Shown in pieces: positions 16,709 through 24,362 of a DNA stretch of 64,000 bases (its first letter is position 1; each line of letters starts with the position of its first letter). Source of the DNA: Flavonifractor porci (GTDB lineage Bacteria > Bacillota > Clostridia > Oscillospirales > Oscillospiraceae). The translations under genes were made by a program, and so were the position numbers. Location of the stretch: contig NZ_JBBHLB010000004.1 of NCBI RefSeq assembly GCF_037572415.1, forward strand, positions 124,001 to 188,000. The letters run 5' to 3'. The notes beneath the pieces are model-generated. The model was not told where the DNA came from, did not search any database, and saw only the letters and a program-made list of their open reading frames with translations.

Positions 16709-17344
16709 CTATCCATCCGCTTTCACCTGAAGCACACCTTCTTTTGCTCGTTCCATCTCATCCACCAGGGCCGTGACCTGGAACTCCACCATATCCTCCG
16801 CTACCTCCGGGAAGAGGAACGGCATGGTGTTGGGGATGGCCTTGTGCACCATCATCATGCTCAGGGCCAGATTGCCGAACAGCCGGGGATCAATACTATC
16901 CACCGGAAGTCCAAAGACGGTCAACAGTTTCCTGTAGAAAATGACCTGGTCCTGCTGGAAAGCCTGGAAATTCGCTTCCGAAAGGCAGCGGCGTACCTGT
17001 TGTTCCTCCTCAATGGACAGCACCGCCACACCGGTTCTTGCCCCATAGCAGCAGTTTCTCAGAAAGGTTCTTACGCCTTCCCGCCAAGGAAGGTCAGGGG
17101 TGTCCATCAGGCTCTGTGCATAGAACAATAGCTTGGGCTGCTGATCGCGAAGAGCCTGGAGCACCAACTCCTCCTTGGAGGAGAAGAAAGTGTAGAAGAA
17201 GGTCTTGGAGATACCCACTTTTCTGCATAAAGCATCAATGCTGCTGTGAACCAACCCGCGGTCCACGATGCATTGAATTACCGCAGTCAGCAGAGCTTCT
17301 TTGACATATTCACGCTCCTGGTCGGAATACGCTTTTCGTGCCAT
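16709..17344 (-). CDS. TetR-family transcriptional regulator
   Basis: A 211-residue TetR/AcrR-type repressor. Residues 10-60 are the tetR_N helix-turn-helix: Y-V-K-E-A-L-L-T-A-V-I-Q-C-I-V-D-R-G, then S-S-I-D-A-L-C-R-K-V-G-I-S-K-T-F-F-Y-T-F-F-S-S-K-E-E-L. The rest is a helical ligand-binding domain with no recognised subfamily. A TTGCAT-16-TATAAT promoter lies upstream at 17398-17425 and a terminator follows at 16623-16648, so it is a single-gene unit. It stands between the minus immunity array and an IS remnant. No efflux pump or enzyme is divergent from it here, so its target is unknown; control of the array downstream is possible but has no operator evidence. Confidence 0.85.
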   Translation of the reverse strand: MARKAYSDQEREYVKEALLTAVIQCIVDRGLVHSSIDALCRKVGISKTFFYTFFSSKEELVLQALRDQQPKLLFYAQSLMDTPDLPWREGVRTFLRNCCYGARTGVAVLSIEEEQQVRRCLSEANFQAFQQDQVIFYRKLLTVFGLPVDSIDPRLFGNLALSMMMVHKAIPNTMPFLFPEVAEDMVEFQVTALVDEMERAKEGVLQVKADG

Positions 17345-17397
17345 AAGCTATCATCACCCTATATAAAGCACAAAATAAAAAAATAGTATTTATGTGT

Positions 17398-17425
17398 ATT
17401 ATAGCACTGTTTACTTGAAATGCAA
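17398..17425 (-). promoter_or_regulatory. TetR gene promoter
   Basis: On the minus strand TTGCAT, a 16-base spacer and TATAAT, ending 54 bases before the TetR start. The IS remnant begins about ten bases upstream of the -35 box. Confidence 0.6.
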
Positions 17426-17436
17426 GGCGCTCCAAA

Positions 17437-17775
17437 AAGTAAGTGAACTGCCCCAGCTTATGCAGACAGCACAAAAAGGGCCGTGGTAGGAAAAGTTGAG
17501 ATTTAGGTGGAGTGGCCTCATAGGAAAGTTATGGGAGCAGGGGTTATGGACAGTAAGTTGCTGAGCAAAGTCATTTTGAACTGCACCCCATTTGCTATCC
17601 AGTATGTCATACTATCTAACAAATGGGGTGCAGTTCGCCTTACAGGCTGCTGGCGGGAAAAACTTTGTGCTTTTTACTGTCCCCTTGACGGGTGGCGGTT
17701 CAAAGCGACTACATCAGGGGACCTTTGTCACTGGCTGTTATTACTGGATCTGTTCCACTTTCCCCGGGGGCCTTC
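17437..17775. mobile_element. Left IS3-type remnant (transposase lost)
   Basis: Bases 17438-17515 align with 27370-27449 at the other side of the catabolic cluster (shared pieces include GGTAGGAAA and CAAAAA). Bases 17709-17765 (CTACATCAGGGGA, then CTGGATC-GTTC) align with 27904-27935. So both ends of a related insertion sequence are present, in the same orientation as the right-hand copy, but no transposase frame remains. A 59-base palindromic insert lies inside at 17578-17636. The reading frames here are not protein-like. Confidence 0.6.
17578..17636. repeat. Short palindromic (MITE-like) sequence
   Basis: Perfect 17-base inverted arms, GAACTGCACCCCATTTG at 17578-17594 and its complement at 17620-17636, enclose 25 bases that themselves contain AGTATG/CATACT. 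The arm begins like an IS3-family terminal repeat. Either a tiny internally deleted element or a strong hairpin. Confidence 0.6.
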
Positions 17776-17781
17776 ACTGCG

Positions 17782-19368
17782 TTAATTGCCTTCTGGGGCT
17801 TTTTGTGCTTTGAGCCATAAATAGATATTATATGCAAGGATGAGTTCGGCCAGATCCTGTCCCGGCTCAAAACTCAGCCCCAGCTGGAGCATCTTATTGG
17901 CTCGATAACGGATGGTGTTGTGATGTACGAAAGAAATCTCCGCCGCTTTTTTGAAATTGAAATTGCTCCTAATCAGGGCGTGCAGGGTCTCCATCAGCCT
18001 GGACGAATTCTGCTGGTCGTATGCAATGACCTTTCCCAGCCTGTCCTTCACATATTCTGCCAGCAGTTGAGTGTCCCGGATCTTGTCGATGAGCTCCAGC
18101 AGCTGGTTTTGCGCATAAGTCTTGGTAAATGAGGTTTGATACAGCGTGGTGTCCAGCTTCACCACACAGAGCGCCTGCTGGTAGGCCTTCTCGATCTCCT
18201 GAAAATCCGCTGCGGGTTGAGAGATGCCGATGCCGGTGCGGATCTTTCTGTTCCACTGCTCCGTCAGCTTTTCCTGGAGAGTCTCATAGGTGTGCAGCAT
18301 CTGCTCATCTGGTGCGGACGCTTCCAGCGCCACCAGCGTGTCCTGGTAGTAGATCACCAGCCGCTGCCCGCGCCCCACACAGAGGGGGTGCTTTTCCACG
18401 ATCTTTTGCTCCAGAAGTGTGCCGTAAAACCTTTTCCGCTGGATCTCGTTAGCTCCCAGTAGTTCAATCACGGTTACACGCATTGGGAAATGCAGGGGAA
18501 GGGCAAAGGCCCGCATTTTGCTCTCCATCTCCGTCCGCATAAGGATCTTCCCCTGCAGCAGCTCCTGGAGAAAGAGATCCCGGAAATTTTTCTCCTGGAG
18601 CAACGCCATGTCGTTTTTATAAAAAATAGAGGCAAAATGGGCGGCAGCCTGCTTTGCGGAGACTCTCAGCATCGCATCTTCCTTTGGCTGTGAGGGGATC
18701 AGGAGATAGCCAAATTGAGCGTTGCCCGCCTCAACAGGGCAGGTGATATGTCGGCTGTGAATAGTTTCCTTTTCTGTTCCCGGCCCTTCCAGAACCGTCC
18801 AGGCCCCGTTTTCCCCCCGGCGGACCGAGCAGATATTCAGGTACTCCCGGTTGAGGAGAACCACCTCCCGATCCAGGATCTCCGCCAGCTTGAGCACCAT
18901 CCGGTCCACCTGCGCTCCGGATAAGATCTGCTCCATCAGGCTTCGCTGCACCTGGTCGCACAGGCGCATCTGCTCCACCTGATCGTTGAGGGTCACAGAA
19001 AGGATTAGATTGGCCAGTGCGGACAGGTTGGCATCCTCCGCCAGCTCGATCACAGGGAAGTCATAGGTCTCCGCCTGTTCCAGCATAATCTGCGGGATAT
19101 CCTTAATGTAGCGCAGCGGTTTGATGCAGATCCCCGCCACACGTTTGCTGCTGAGTTGTGAGATCAGGGTCTTGATCTTCATTTGGTCATCCACAATGGG
19201 GTAGAGGGTCGTGAGCAGCAGACAGTTTTCCTCCACATACGGAACGATGTCCGGCACCTCCATCAGAGCGGCGCTGTGCACAGGGTGCCAAAGACCGCGC
19301 TTGCCGGCAATCACTTTGGCGGTGCGGAACCCGTTCATCTCCATAATATCTTTCAGCGTCTGTTCCAT
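17782..19368 (-). CDS. PucR-family transcriptional regulator
   Basis: A 528-residue regulator of the PucR/CdaR type. The N-terminal PucR domain (about 1-125) has L-K-D-I-M-E-M-N-G-F-R-T-A-K-V-I-A-G-K and the L-L-L-T-T-L-Y-P strand followed by A-G-I-C-I-K-P-L-R-Y. A GGDEF-like middle follows, and the C-terminal HTH_30 (about 460-525) reads T-L-H-A-L-I-R-S-N-F-N-F-K-K-A-A-E-I-S-F-V-H-H-N-T-I-R-Y-R split over its two helices. PucR proteins control purine and ureide catabolism in Bacillus; divergence from an amidohydrolase operon with a nucleobase permease suggests local, ligand-responsive control here. The start at 19368 has GGAGAGG upstream; a 23-codon longer frame does not. Promoter at 19410-19437. 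Confidence 0.88.
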   Translation of the reverse strand: MEQTLKDIMEMNGFRTAKVIAGKRGLWHPVHSAALMEVPDIVPYVEENCLLLTTLYPIVDDQMKIKTLISQLSSKRVAGICIKPLRYIKDIPQIMLEQAETYDFPVIELAEDANLSALANLILSVTLNDQVEQMRLCDQVQRSLMEQILSGAQVDRMVLKLAEILDREVVLLNREYLNICSVRRGENGAWTVLEGPGTEKETIHSRHITCPVEAGNAQFGYLLIPSQPKEDAMLRVSAKQAAAHFASIFYKNDMALLQEKNFRDLFLQELLQGKILMRTEMESKMRAFALPLHFPMRVTVIELLGANEIQRKRFYGTLLEQKIVEKHPLCVGRGQRLVIYYQDTLVALEASAPDEQMLHTYETLQEKLTEQWNRKIRTGIGISQPAADFQEIEKAYQQALCVVKLDTTLYQTSFTKTYAQNQLLELIDKIRDTQLLAEYVKDRLGKVIAYDQQNSSRLMETLHALIRSNFNFKKAAEISFVHHNTIRYRANKMLQLGLSFEPGQDLAELILAYNIYLWLKAQKAPEGN

Positions 19369-19409
19369 ACCTCTCCAGCTCCTCAGTCCGTATGACAACT
19401 TGCAATCCC

Positions 19410-19437
19410 AGTATAGCAAAAATCTAACGATTTGCAA
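19410..19437 (-). promoter_or_regulatory. pucR promoter
   Basis: On the minus strand TTGCAA, a 16-base spacer and TATACT, about 40 bases before the pucR start. A second TTGCAA stands at 19400-19405; as TTGCAA is itself palindromic, the pair 32 bases apart could be a regulator site. Confidence 0.65.
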
Positions 19438-19461
19438 GAGAGGTACCCCAGCGACGGAAGG

Positions 19462-19508
19462 GGCGGGGGGAGATTTGTTCTGAGGTACAAATCTCCCCCC
19501 GCCTTTTT
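19462..19508 (+). terminator. Terminator-like hairpin in the leader of the catabolic operon
   Basis: A perfect 17-base stem (19462-19478 with 19487-19503), very GC-rich at its base, with an 8-base loop and TTTTTA directly after on the plus strand. No plus-strand gene precedes it, so it is either an attenuator in the amidohydrolase leader or an insulator against antisense transcripts. Confidence 0.75.
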
Positions 19509-19614
19509 ATAGCCGGAGAATAATGACTTTAGGTAAGGAATATGGTAATCTTACACCATAAAACGCCGCGCGTGGGTGAAAATATTGGTCAAAAGTATGT
19601 AAAGGAGTTTGCGT

Positions 19615-20715
19615 ATGAAAATTGATGTCTTTCGCATTGAAATGTCGTCTCCGGATGATATGAGAGAGCTGAAGAAACTGATCGACAGCGGCAAAATCGT
19701 TCCACAGGAGATCATTGCCGTGCTGGGCAAAACAGAGGGCAACGGGTGCGTTAATGACTTCACTCGTGCTTTGGCAACCTTTGCGTTCCGCAAGCTTATC
19801 GCTCAGGAGACGGGCTGGACAGAGGAAGAGACCGAGAAGCGGGTGGCCTTTATCATGTCGGGCGGCACGGAGGGTGTCATGTCTCCTCATGCGACCATCT
19901 TCTGCAAGAACGACGCGCCTACCCCCGACACCGGGGAGAAGACCCTGGCAGTGAGCTCTGGCTATACCCGAAATTTCCTGCCGGAGGAGCAGGGGACTGT
20001 GGCGATGGTGGATGAGGTCAAACGGGTCACCCTGGAGCTGATGCGGGAAGCTGGTATCGACTCCCCGGAGGACGTACACTTTGTCCAGATCAAATGCCCC
20101 CTTCTCACCTCGGAGCGTATCTGGGAGGCCAGGTCCCGGGGCAAGGATGTGGTCACCCACGATACCTATGAGTCCATGGGATACAACCGGGGTGCCTCCG
20201 CGCTGGGTGTTGCTGTGGCCCTGGGAGAGATTCCTGAGGGCGTGGTGACCAACGAGGACATTTGCAAGAATTGGTCCATCTACTCTAAGGTAGCCTCCAC
20301 CTCCGCCGGCATCGAGCTGCTCAACTGTGAGATCATTTTGATGGGGAATTCAACCAAGGCGGCCAGCGATTTTAAAATCGGCCACAGCGTCATGCAGGAC
20401 TCCATCGACTTCAGGGCGGTGATTGCAGCCATTGAGAACGCCGGCATGAAGGTGGACAAGTTCCCCACCGAGGAGCAGACCAGGAAGATCGTCAACGTGT
20501 TTGCCAAGGCGGAGGCGGACAGCACCGGATACGTCCGAGGCAGAAGAAATACCCTCCATACCGATTCGGACATCAATCACACCCGGCATGCCCGCGCGGT
20601 GGTCAACGCGGTCATTGCCTCCATTGTCAACGATCCCATGGTGTATGTGTCCGGCGGCGCAGAGCATCAGGGTCCCGACGGAGGCGGCCCGGTGGCGGTG
20701 ATCATCGAGAAGTAA
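19615..20715 (+). CDS. Ring-opening amidohydrolase (cyanurate/barbiturate hydrolase family)
   Basis: A 366-residue enzyme of the AtzD/TrzD/barbiturase family, which hydrolyses cyclic imides such as cyanuric acid (to carboxybiuret) or barbituric acid (to ureidomalonate). The family has three similar domains, each giving a Ser/Lys pair. Visible motifs: S-G-G-T-E-G-V-M-S-P-H (near 80), V-Q-I-K-C-P-L-L-T (near 160), M-G-N-S-T-K-A-A (near 243) and S-G-G-A-E-H-Q-G-P-D-G-G-G-P (near 345). Length is normal for the family. AAAGGAG stands seven bases before the ATG. It is first in an operon with two permeases and an FdrA-type carbamoyltransferase; the true substrate cannot be fixed from sequence, and a ureide other than cyanurate is quite possible in a gut anaerobe. 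Confidence 0.88.
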   Translation: MKIDVFRIEMSSPDDMRELKKLIDSGKIVPQEIIAVLGKTEGNGCVNDFTRALATFAFRKLIAQETGWTEEETEKRVAFIMSGGTEGVMSPHATIFCKNDAPTPDTGEKTLAVSSGYTRNFLPEEQGTVAMVDEVKRVTLELMREAGIDSPEDVHFVQIKCPLLTSERIWEARSRGKDVVTHDTYESMGYNRGASALGVAVALGEIPEGVVTNEDICKNWSIYSKVASTSAGIELLNCEIILMGNSTKAASDFKIGHSVMQDSIDFRAVIAAIENAGMKVDKFPTEEQTRKIVNVFAKAEADSTGYVRGRRNTLHTDSDINHTRHARAVVNAVIASIVNDPMVYVSGGAEHQGPDGGGPVAVIIEK

Positions 20716-20788
20716 GGCGGACTGCAGGGGCAGCGGCGCTGCCATAGGATAATGATGCTGCAAGCAAGTGGAAAGAAAGGTAGCTGAT

Positions 20789-22042
20789 ATGAGTTTAATC
20801 ATCAATCTAATCCCCATTGTGATTATTTTGGTTGTGCTGTTTATGCGCAAGCATATGCTCTTTGCAGGCCTGCTGGGCGCCATTGCCGCCATGGTGATCG
20901 GTCAGATTTCCCTGAACAGCGCTGCGGAGATGGTCATGACCGGCGTTCAGACCATGTTTTCCTACACGGCCCCCATTATGTACGCCGCAGCTGCGGTGAT
21001 GGTGGCACGAGGCGGCAGCTTTGAAGCCATCGTCAAACTGGCGGAGTCCAAGCTTAAAAGCAAGATGTTCCTGTTGGCTGGTTTCCTGGTGCTGGTCCAA
21101 TCCATGGCTACCTACATGGCCGGCATGGGCGCCGGCAACACCATGGTTATCGCCCCCCTGGTGGCCGCGGCCGTGGGTGCCGTTCCTGAGGTGATCGCAG
21201 GCATGGCCATTGCCACTGCGGTGTGCTTTACCACCTCTCCCTCCTCCACTGAGACTATTCTGGCTGCCGAGTCGGCGGGCCGTGATGTAGTGGAGCATGC
21301 GTCCGCTATGATGCCGATGACGCTCCTGTTTGTGGCCATCGGTGCGGTCCTGGCCGCCTACGGCGTACATAAACATGGCTCTGTGATCCGTAAGAACAAT
21401 ACGGATGGCGGGGAGAATGCTCCGGAGAATGCGAAGACCCTTTATGTCCGTTCAATCCCGGCCATTGCGCTGTTGGTGATGGTGATCGCGGGCAGCAAGA
21501 TCAACGGACTGATCGGTTTCACGGTCTTTACGCCTGCCACCAACGTGATTTTTACCGCTATCCTAACTGCCATTCTGACACCCCTCAAGATCAACAAGAC
21601 CTGCGAGGCACTGGGCGACGGCTCCCGCTATATCCTGACCACCCTATTCTCTGTGGGATTCTTCCTGTCCTTCATCAACATTATCGGGGAGTGCGGGACC
21701 TTCGCGCAGCTGGCCGCCCTGGTGGGAAAGGTTCCCCAGGCGGTTATCGTTCCCTGCGCCATTATCATGGCCTTTCTCATTGCCATTCCATCCGGCGCGT
21801 TCTGCGCGGGCGTACTCACGCTGATCCTTCCCACCATGTCTTTTCTGGGGCTCTCCTCCGAGGCGATGGGCCTGGTGGCTATTGCGGCGGGCTTCGGCAC
21901 CCAGGTCAGCCCGGTCCAGATCAATGTGGCTGCGCTGTCCGACGGCTTCCAGCAGGATATCATGACCACGGTGAAGGGAAACGCCAAGTATCTCGTGGGC
22001 GTGCTGGTGCTGTTGATTCTGGCATCCTTTGTTTTTGCATGA
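20789..22042 (+). CDS. Ion-transporter-superfamily permease
   Basis: A 417-residue inner-membrane permease with about 11-12 hydrophobic segments. The start at 20789 is chosen because GAAAGAAAGG lies eight bases upstream; the frame also extends back to a GTG at 20768. Features include the G-M-G-A-G-N-T-M-V-I-A-P turn, T-S-P-S-S-T-E-T, and I-P-S-G-A-F-C-A-G-V-L-T-L-I-L-P, the kind of paired re-entrant loops seen in the ion transporter superfamily (DcuC, GntP, CitM relatives). I cannot assign a substrate; an anionic product or a carboxylated ureide would fit the operon. It follows the amidohydrolase by 73 bases and precedes the NCS2 permease by 49. Confidence 0.8.
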   Translation: MSLIINLIPIVIILVVLFMRKHMLFAGLLGAIAAMVIGQISLNSAAEMVMTGVQTMFSYTAPIMYAAAAVMVARGGSFEAIVKLAESKLKSKMFLLAGFLVLVQSMATYMAGMGAGNTMVIAPLVAAAVGAVPEVIAGMAIATAVCFTTSPSSTETILAAESAGRDVVEHASAMMPMTLLFVAIGAVLAAYGVHKHGSVIRKNNTDGGENAPENAKTLYVRSIPAIALLVMVIAGSKINGLIGFTVFTPATNVIFTAILTAILTPLKINKTCEALGDGSRYILTTLFSVGFFLSFINIIGECGTFAQLAALVGKVPQAVIVPCAIIMAFLIAIPSGAFCAGVLTLILPTMSFLGLSSEAMGLVAIAAGFGTQVSPVQINVAALSDGFQQDIMTTVKGNAKYLVGVLVLLILASFVFA

Positions 22043-22091
22043 CCCGGCGTTGCTGAAAAATGCAGAAATAGAAGGGAAGGGGGTTGATAGG

Positions 22092-23456
22092 ATGGAGGCG
22101 ATCTACAAGCGAGATCCTGTGCAGACCGGGGGAAATCCCGACATCATTTATGGGGTGGAGGAAAGGCCGCCCTTCAAGGAAAGCATCCTTTTTGCCCTGC
22201 AACACATCTTTGCCATGTTCGCGGGTAACGTCACCGTTCCCATTCTTGTTGTGAGCACCGCGGGGCTTTCCGGCGGAGAGGGAACTTTCCTAATCCAGTG
22301 CGCCCTGCTGATGGCCGGTGTCGTAACCCTGCTCCAGGTAATGGGACCCAAGGGGCTCGGCTCCCGGCTGCCCATCATGATGGGTACCAGCAACGCCTTC
22401 ATCACCACTATTCTTTCCATTGTCTCTCAGTTCGGCATTCCGGCTTGCCTGGGTGCGGGCTTTGTCGGCGGGCTGTTTGAAATCCTTCTGGGTGGATTCA
22501 TTCCCAGGTTGAAGAGGATCTTCAATCCCTTGGTCACCGGCATTGTCGTCATGACCATTGGATTAACGCTGATCCCCACCGGCATCCGGCAGGCCGCTGG
22601 CGCCAACACGGCGGCGGGTGTGGGCGCCCCCATCAATTTGCTCCTCTCCGGTGTCGTCATTTTCGTTGTGGTACTCTGTCATGCATCCGGGAAAAAGATG
22701 CTCAAGTCCGCCTCCATCCTGATCGGCATTGTGGTGGGATATCTGCTGGCTGTAACATTGCAGGCGGTAGATTTCGGGGCGGTGGGGGAGGCTGGATGGT
22801 TTTCCATCCCTGCGCCAATGCGCTATCCTCTGGAGTTCCGATGGCCCGCCATCGTGGCAATGCTCTTCATGTTTCTCGCCACCACCATCGAGACCATCGG
22901 GGATACGGCGTCCCTGACCACCATGTCCCAGGGGCGCGTCCCCACACAGCGGGAGTCCCGGGGGGCTGTGCTGGCCGACGGCATCGGCAGCGTCATGGCG
23001 GCGCTATACAACGCATTCCCCAACACGTCCTATTCCCAAAATATCGGCGTGGTCAACCTGACCGGCGTGTTCAGCCGCCATGTGGTGTCCATCGGTGCAA
23101 TTTTACTGGTGGCCATGTCCTTCCTGCCCAAATTGGCATCGGTGATCCTCTGCGTGCCCGGCCCTGTGCTGGGTGGCGCCACCCTCATCACCTTTGTCAT
23201 GGTATTTCTCTCCGGTATCACGCTGATCTGCCAGGAGCGGCTGGACAGCCGGAACCTGCTGGTCATGGCCGTGTCCCTGGGCATCGGGGTGGGCTGCAAC
23301 CTGGTCCCGGAGGTGGTTAGTGCCGCGCCCCAGTCTCTGGCCCTGTGCCTGACCAATGGGATCACCCCAGCGGCGGTCCTCGCCATTGCCATGGACAACT
23401 TCCTGCCCAAGGCTAAAGGGGCAGAATCCAGCCGACCGCAAGGAGTTGATGTTTGA
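22092..23456 (+). CDS. NCS2 nucleobase permease (uracil/xanthine type)
   Basis: A 454-residue membrane protein of the nucleobase:cation symporter-2 family. Family signs: F-A-L-Q-H-I-F-A-M-F-A-G-N-V-T-V-P-I near the N-terminus, the G-T-S-N-A-F turn, T-I-E-T-I-G-D in helix 8, and N-T-S-Y-S-Q-N-I-G-V-V in the NCS2 signature region. Q-H in the first helix with the E of T-I-E-T-I-G-D are the residues that contact the base in UraA and UapA. The start at 22092 follows GAAGGGAAGGGGG. It probably imports a purine, pyrimidine or related cyclic ureide that the operon degrades. Its stop overlaps the next start (TGATG). Confidence 0.92.
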   Translation: MEAIYKRDPVQTGGNPDIIYGVEERPPFKESILFALQHIFAMFAGNVTVPILVVSTAGLSGGEGTFLIQCALLMAGVVTLLQVMGPKGLGSRLPIMMGTSNAFITTILSIVSQFGIPACLGAGFVGGLFEILLGGFIPRLKRIFNPLVTGIVVMTIGLTLIPTGIRQAAGANTAAGVGAPINLLLSGVVIFVVVLCHASGKKMLKSASILIGIVVGYLLAVTLQAVDFGAVGEAGWFSIPAPMRYPLEFRWPAIVAMLFMFLATTIETIGDTASLTTMSQGRVPTQRESRGAVLADGIGSVMAALYNAFPNTSYSQNIGVVNLTGVFSRHVVSIGAILLVAMSFLPKLASVILCVPGPVLGGATLITFVMVFLSGITLICQERLDSRNLLVMAVSLGIGVGCNLVPEVVSAAPQSLALCLTNGITPAAVLAIAMDNFLPKAKGAESSRPQGVDV

Positions 23457-24343
23457 TGCGGCGGATCTTTATGGGGGGGTACGACGCTCTCTTTGCATCC
23501 CTTCTCCACTCCGGGCGCGGCAGGGTCCACAGCGTATTTCCCCATGCGGTGAACCTCATATCCGAGGGACGGCTCTACACGGTTCTGTCCGGCGCACATA
23601 TGCCTGCCCCCTGCACGGCTTGGGCGGATGCCACGGACTTTCGCGGCCTGGAGATCTCTCCTGGCGACCGGGTCCAGGCGACCGGGAAGACGGTGACCAT
23701 TGACAGCCGCATCGTGCTGGATTTTTGCGTTGGGGCTATGTGCGATCCCTGCTTCCAGGCTGTGCCCTGGGACAGGGAACGGGTCCTCGCGGGGCTTTGG
23801 GAGCTGGAGCGGCATTTACCTGGGTATCAAAACCGCTCGGCGGCAGCGGCCTTTTACCTGGCCTTCTTTGCGGGAGGAGAGCCCTCCTTTGACTGTGTGC
23901 AGCGGGAACTGGCGCTGCGGATGGAGCGCCTGATGCAGGCGTTTCCCCATCGGGAGGCGGTGGCCTTTCATGCCAGGGAGCTGATCGGCGCCGGGATCGG
24001 TCTGACGCCCACGGGGGATGACTTTCTGTGCGGGCTGCTGTTGGCCTTTCTCAGAGCGGGGTGGGACGGAGCGGACGCCTTTGCCCGGTGCCTTTCCACA
24101 GGTGTGTCCCAGGCGCTGGAGACCAAGACGACCACTGATATCAGCCGTCAGATGCTCCGTTTCCACCTCTGCGGCCGTGCGCCGCGGCTGTACGAGCAGC
24201 TGGTGGAGGATCTGCTGGGCGGCGCGTGCCCGCGGATCCCGGAAGATATTCTCAAGCTGGCGGCGGTCGGTTATTCCTCCGGAATAGACTTTGCCTGCGG
24301 GGCAGCGGGCGGCTTGCGCCTGCTGCTTACGCAGTACAACTGA
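23456..24343 (+). CDS. allH: DUF2877 subunit of FdrA-type carbamoyltransferase
   Basis: A 295-residue protein of the DUF2877 family (YlbF of Escherichia coli, renamed AllH). With FdrA and YlbE it forms the oxamate carbamoyltransferase of anaerobic allantoin breakdown. Diagnostic stretch: L-I-G-A-G-I-G-L-T-P-T-G-D-D-F-L-C-G near residue 185, followed by a helical C-terminus with F-A-C-G-A-A-G-G. Its ATG overlaps the permease stop and has AAGGAG ten bases before it, indicating coupled translation. The next gene, fdrA, begins 19 bases after the stop. Assignment to the three-subunit enzyme is firm by family and neighbourhood; the carbamoyl acceptor here is inferred. Confidence 0.85.
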   Translation: MRRIFMGGYDALFASLLHSGRGRVHSVFPHAVNLISEGRLYTVLSGAHMPAPCTAWADATDFRGLEISPGDRVQATGKTVTIDSRIVLDFCVGAMCDPCFQAVPWDRERVLAGLWELERHLPGYQNRSAAAAFYLAFFAGGEPSFDCVQRELALRMERLMQAFPHREAVAFHARELIGAGIGLTPTGDDFLCGLLLAFLRAGWDGADAFARCLSTGVSQALETKTTTDISRQMLRFHLCGRAPRLYEQLVEDLLGGACPRIPEDILKLAAVGYSSGIDFACGAAGGLRLLLTQYN

Positions 24344-24362
24344 TTTCGTTTAGGAGAAAGCT

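Noticed and set aside
17507..17813. Plus-strand frames inside the left IS remnant
   Set aside because: They span the palindromic insert and show no transposase motif.
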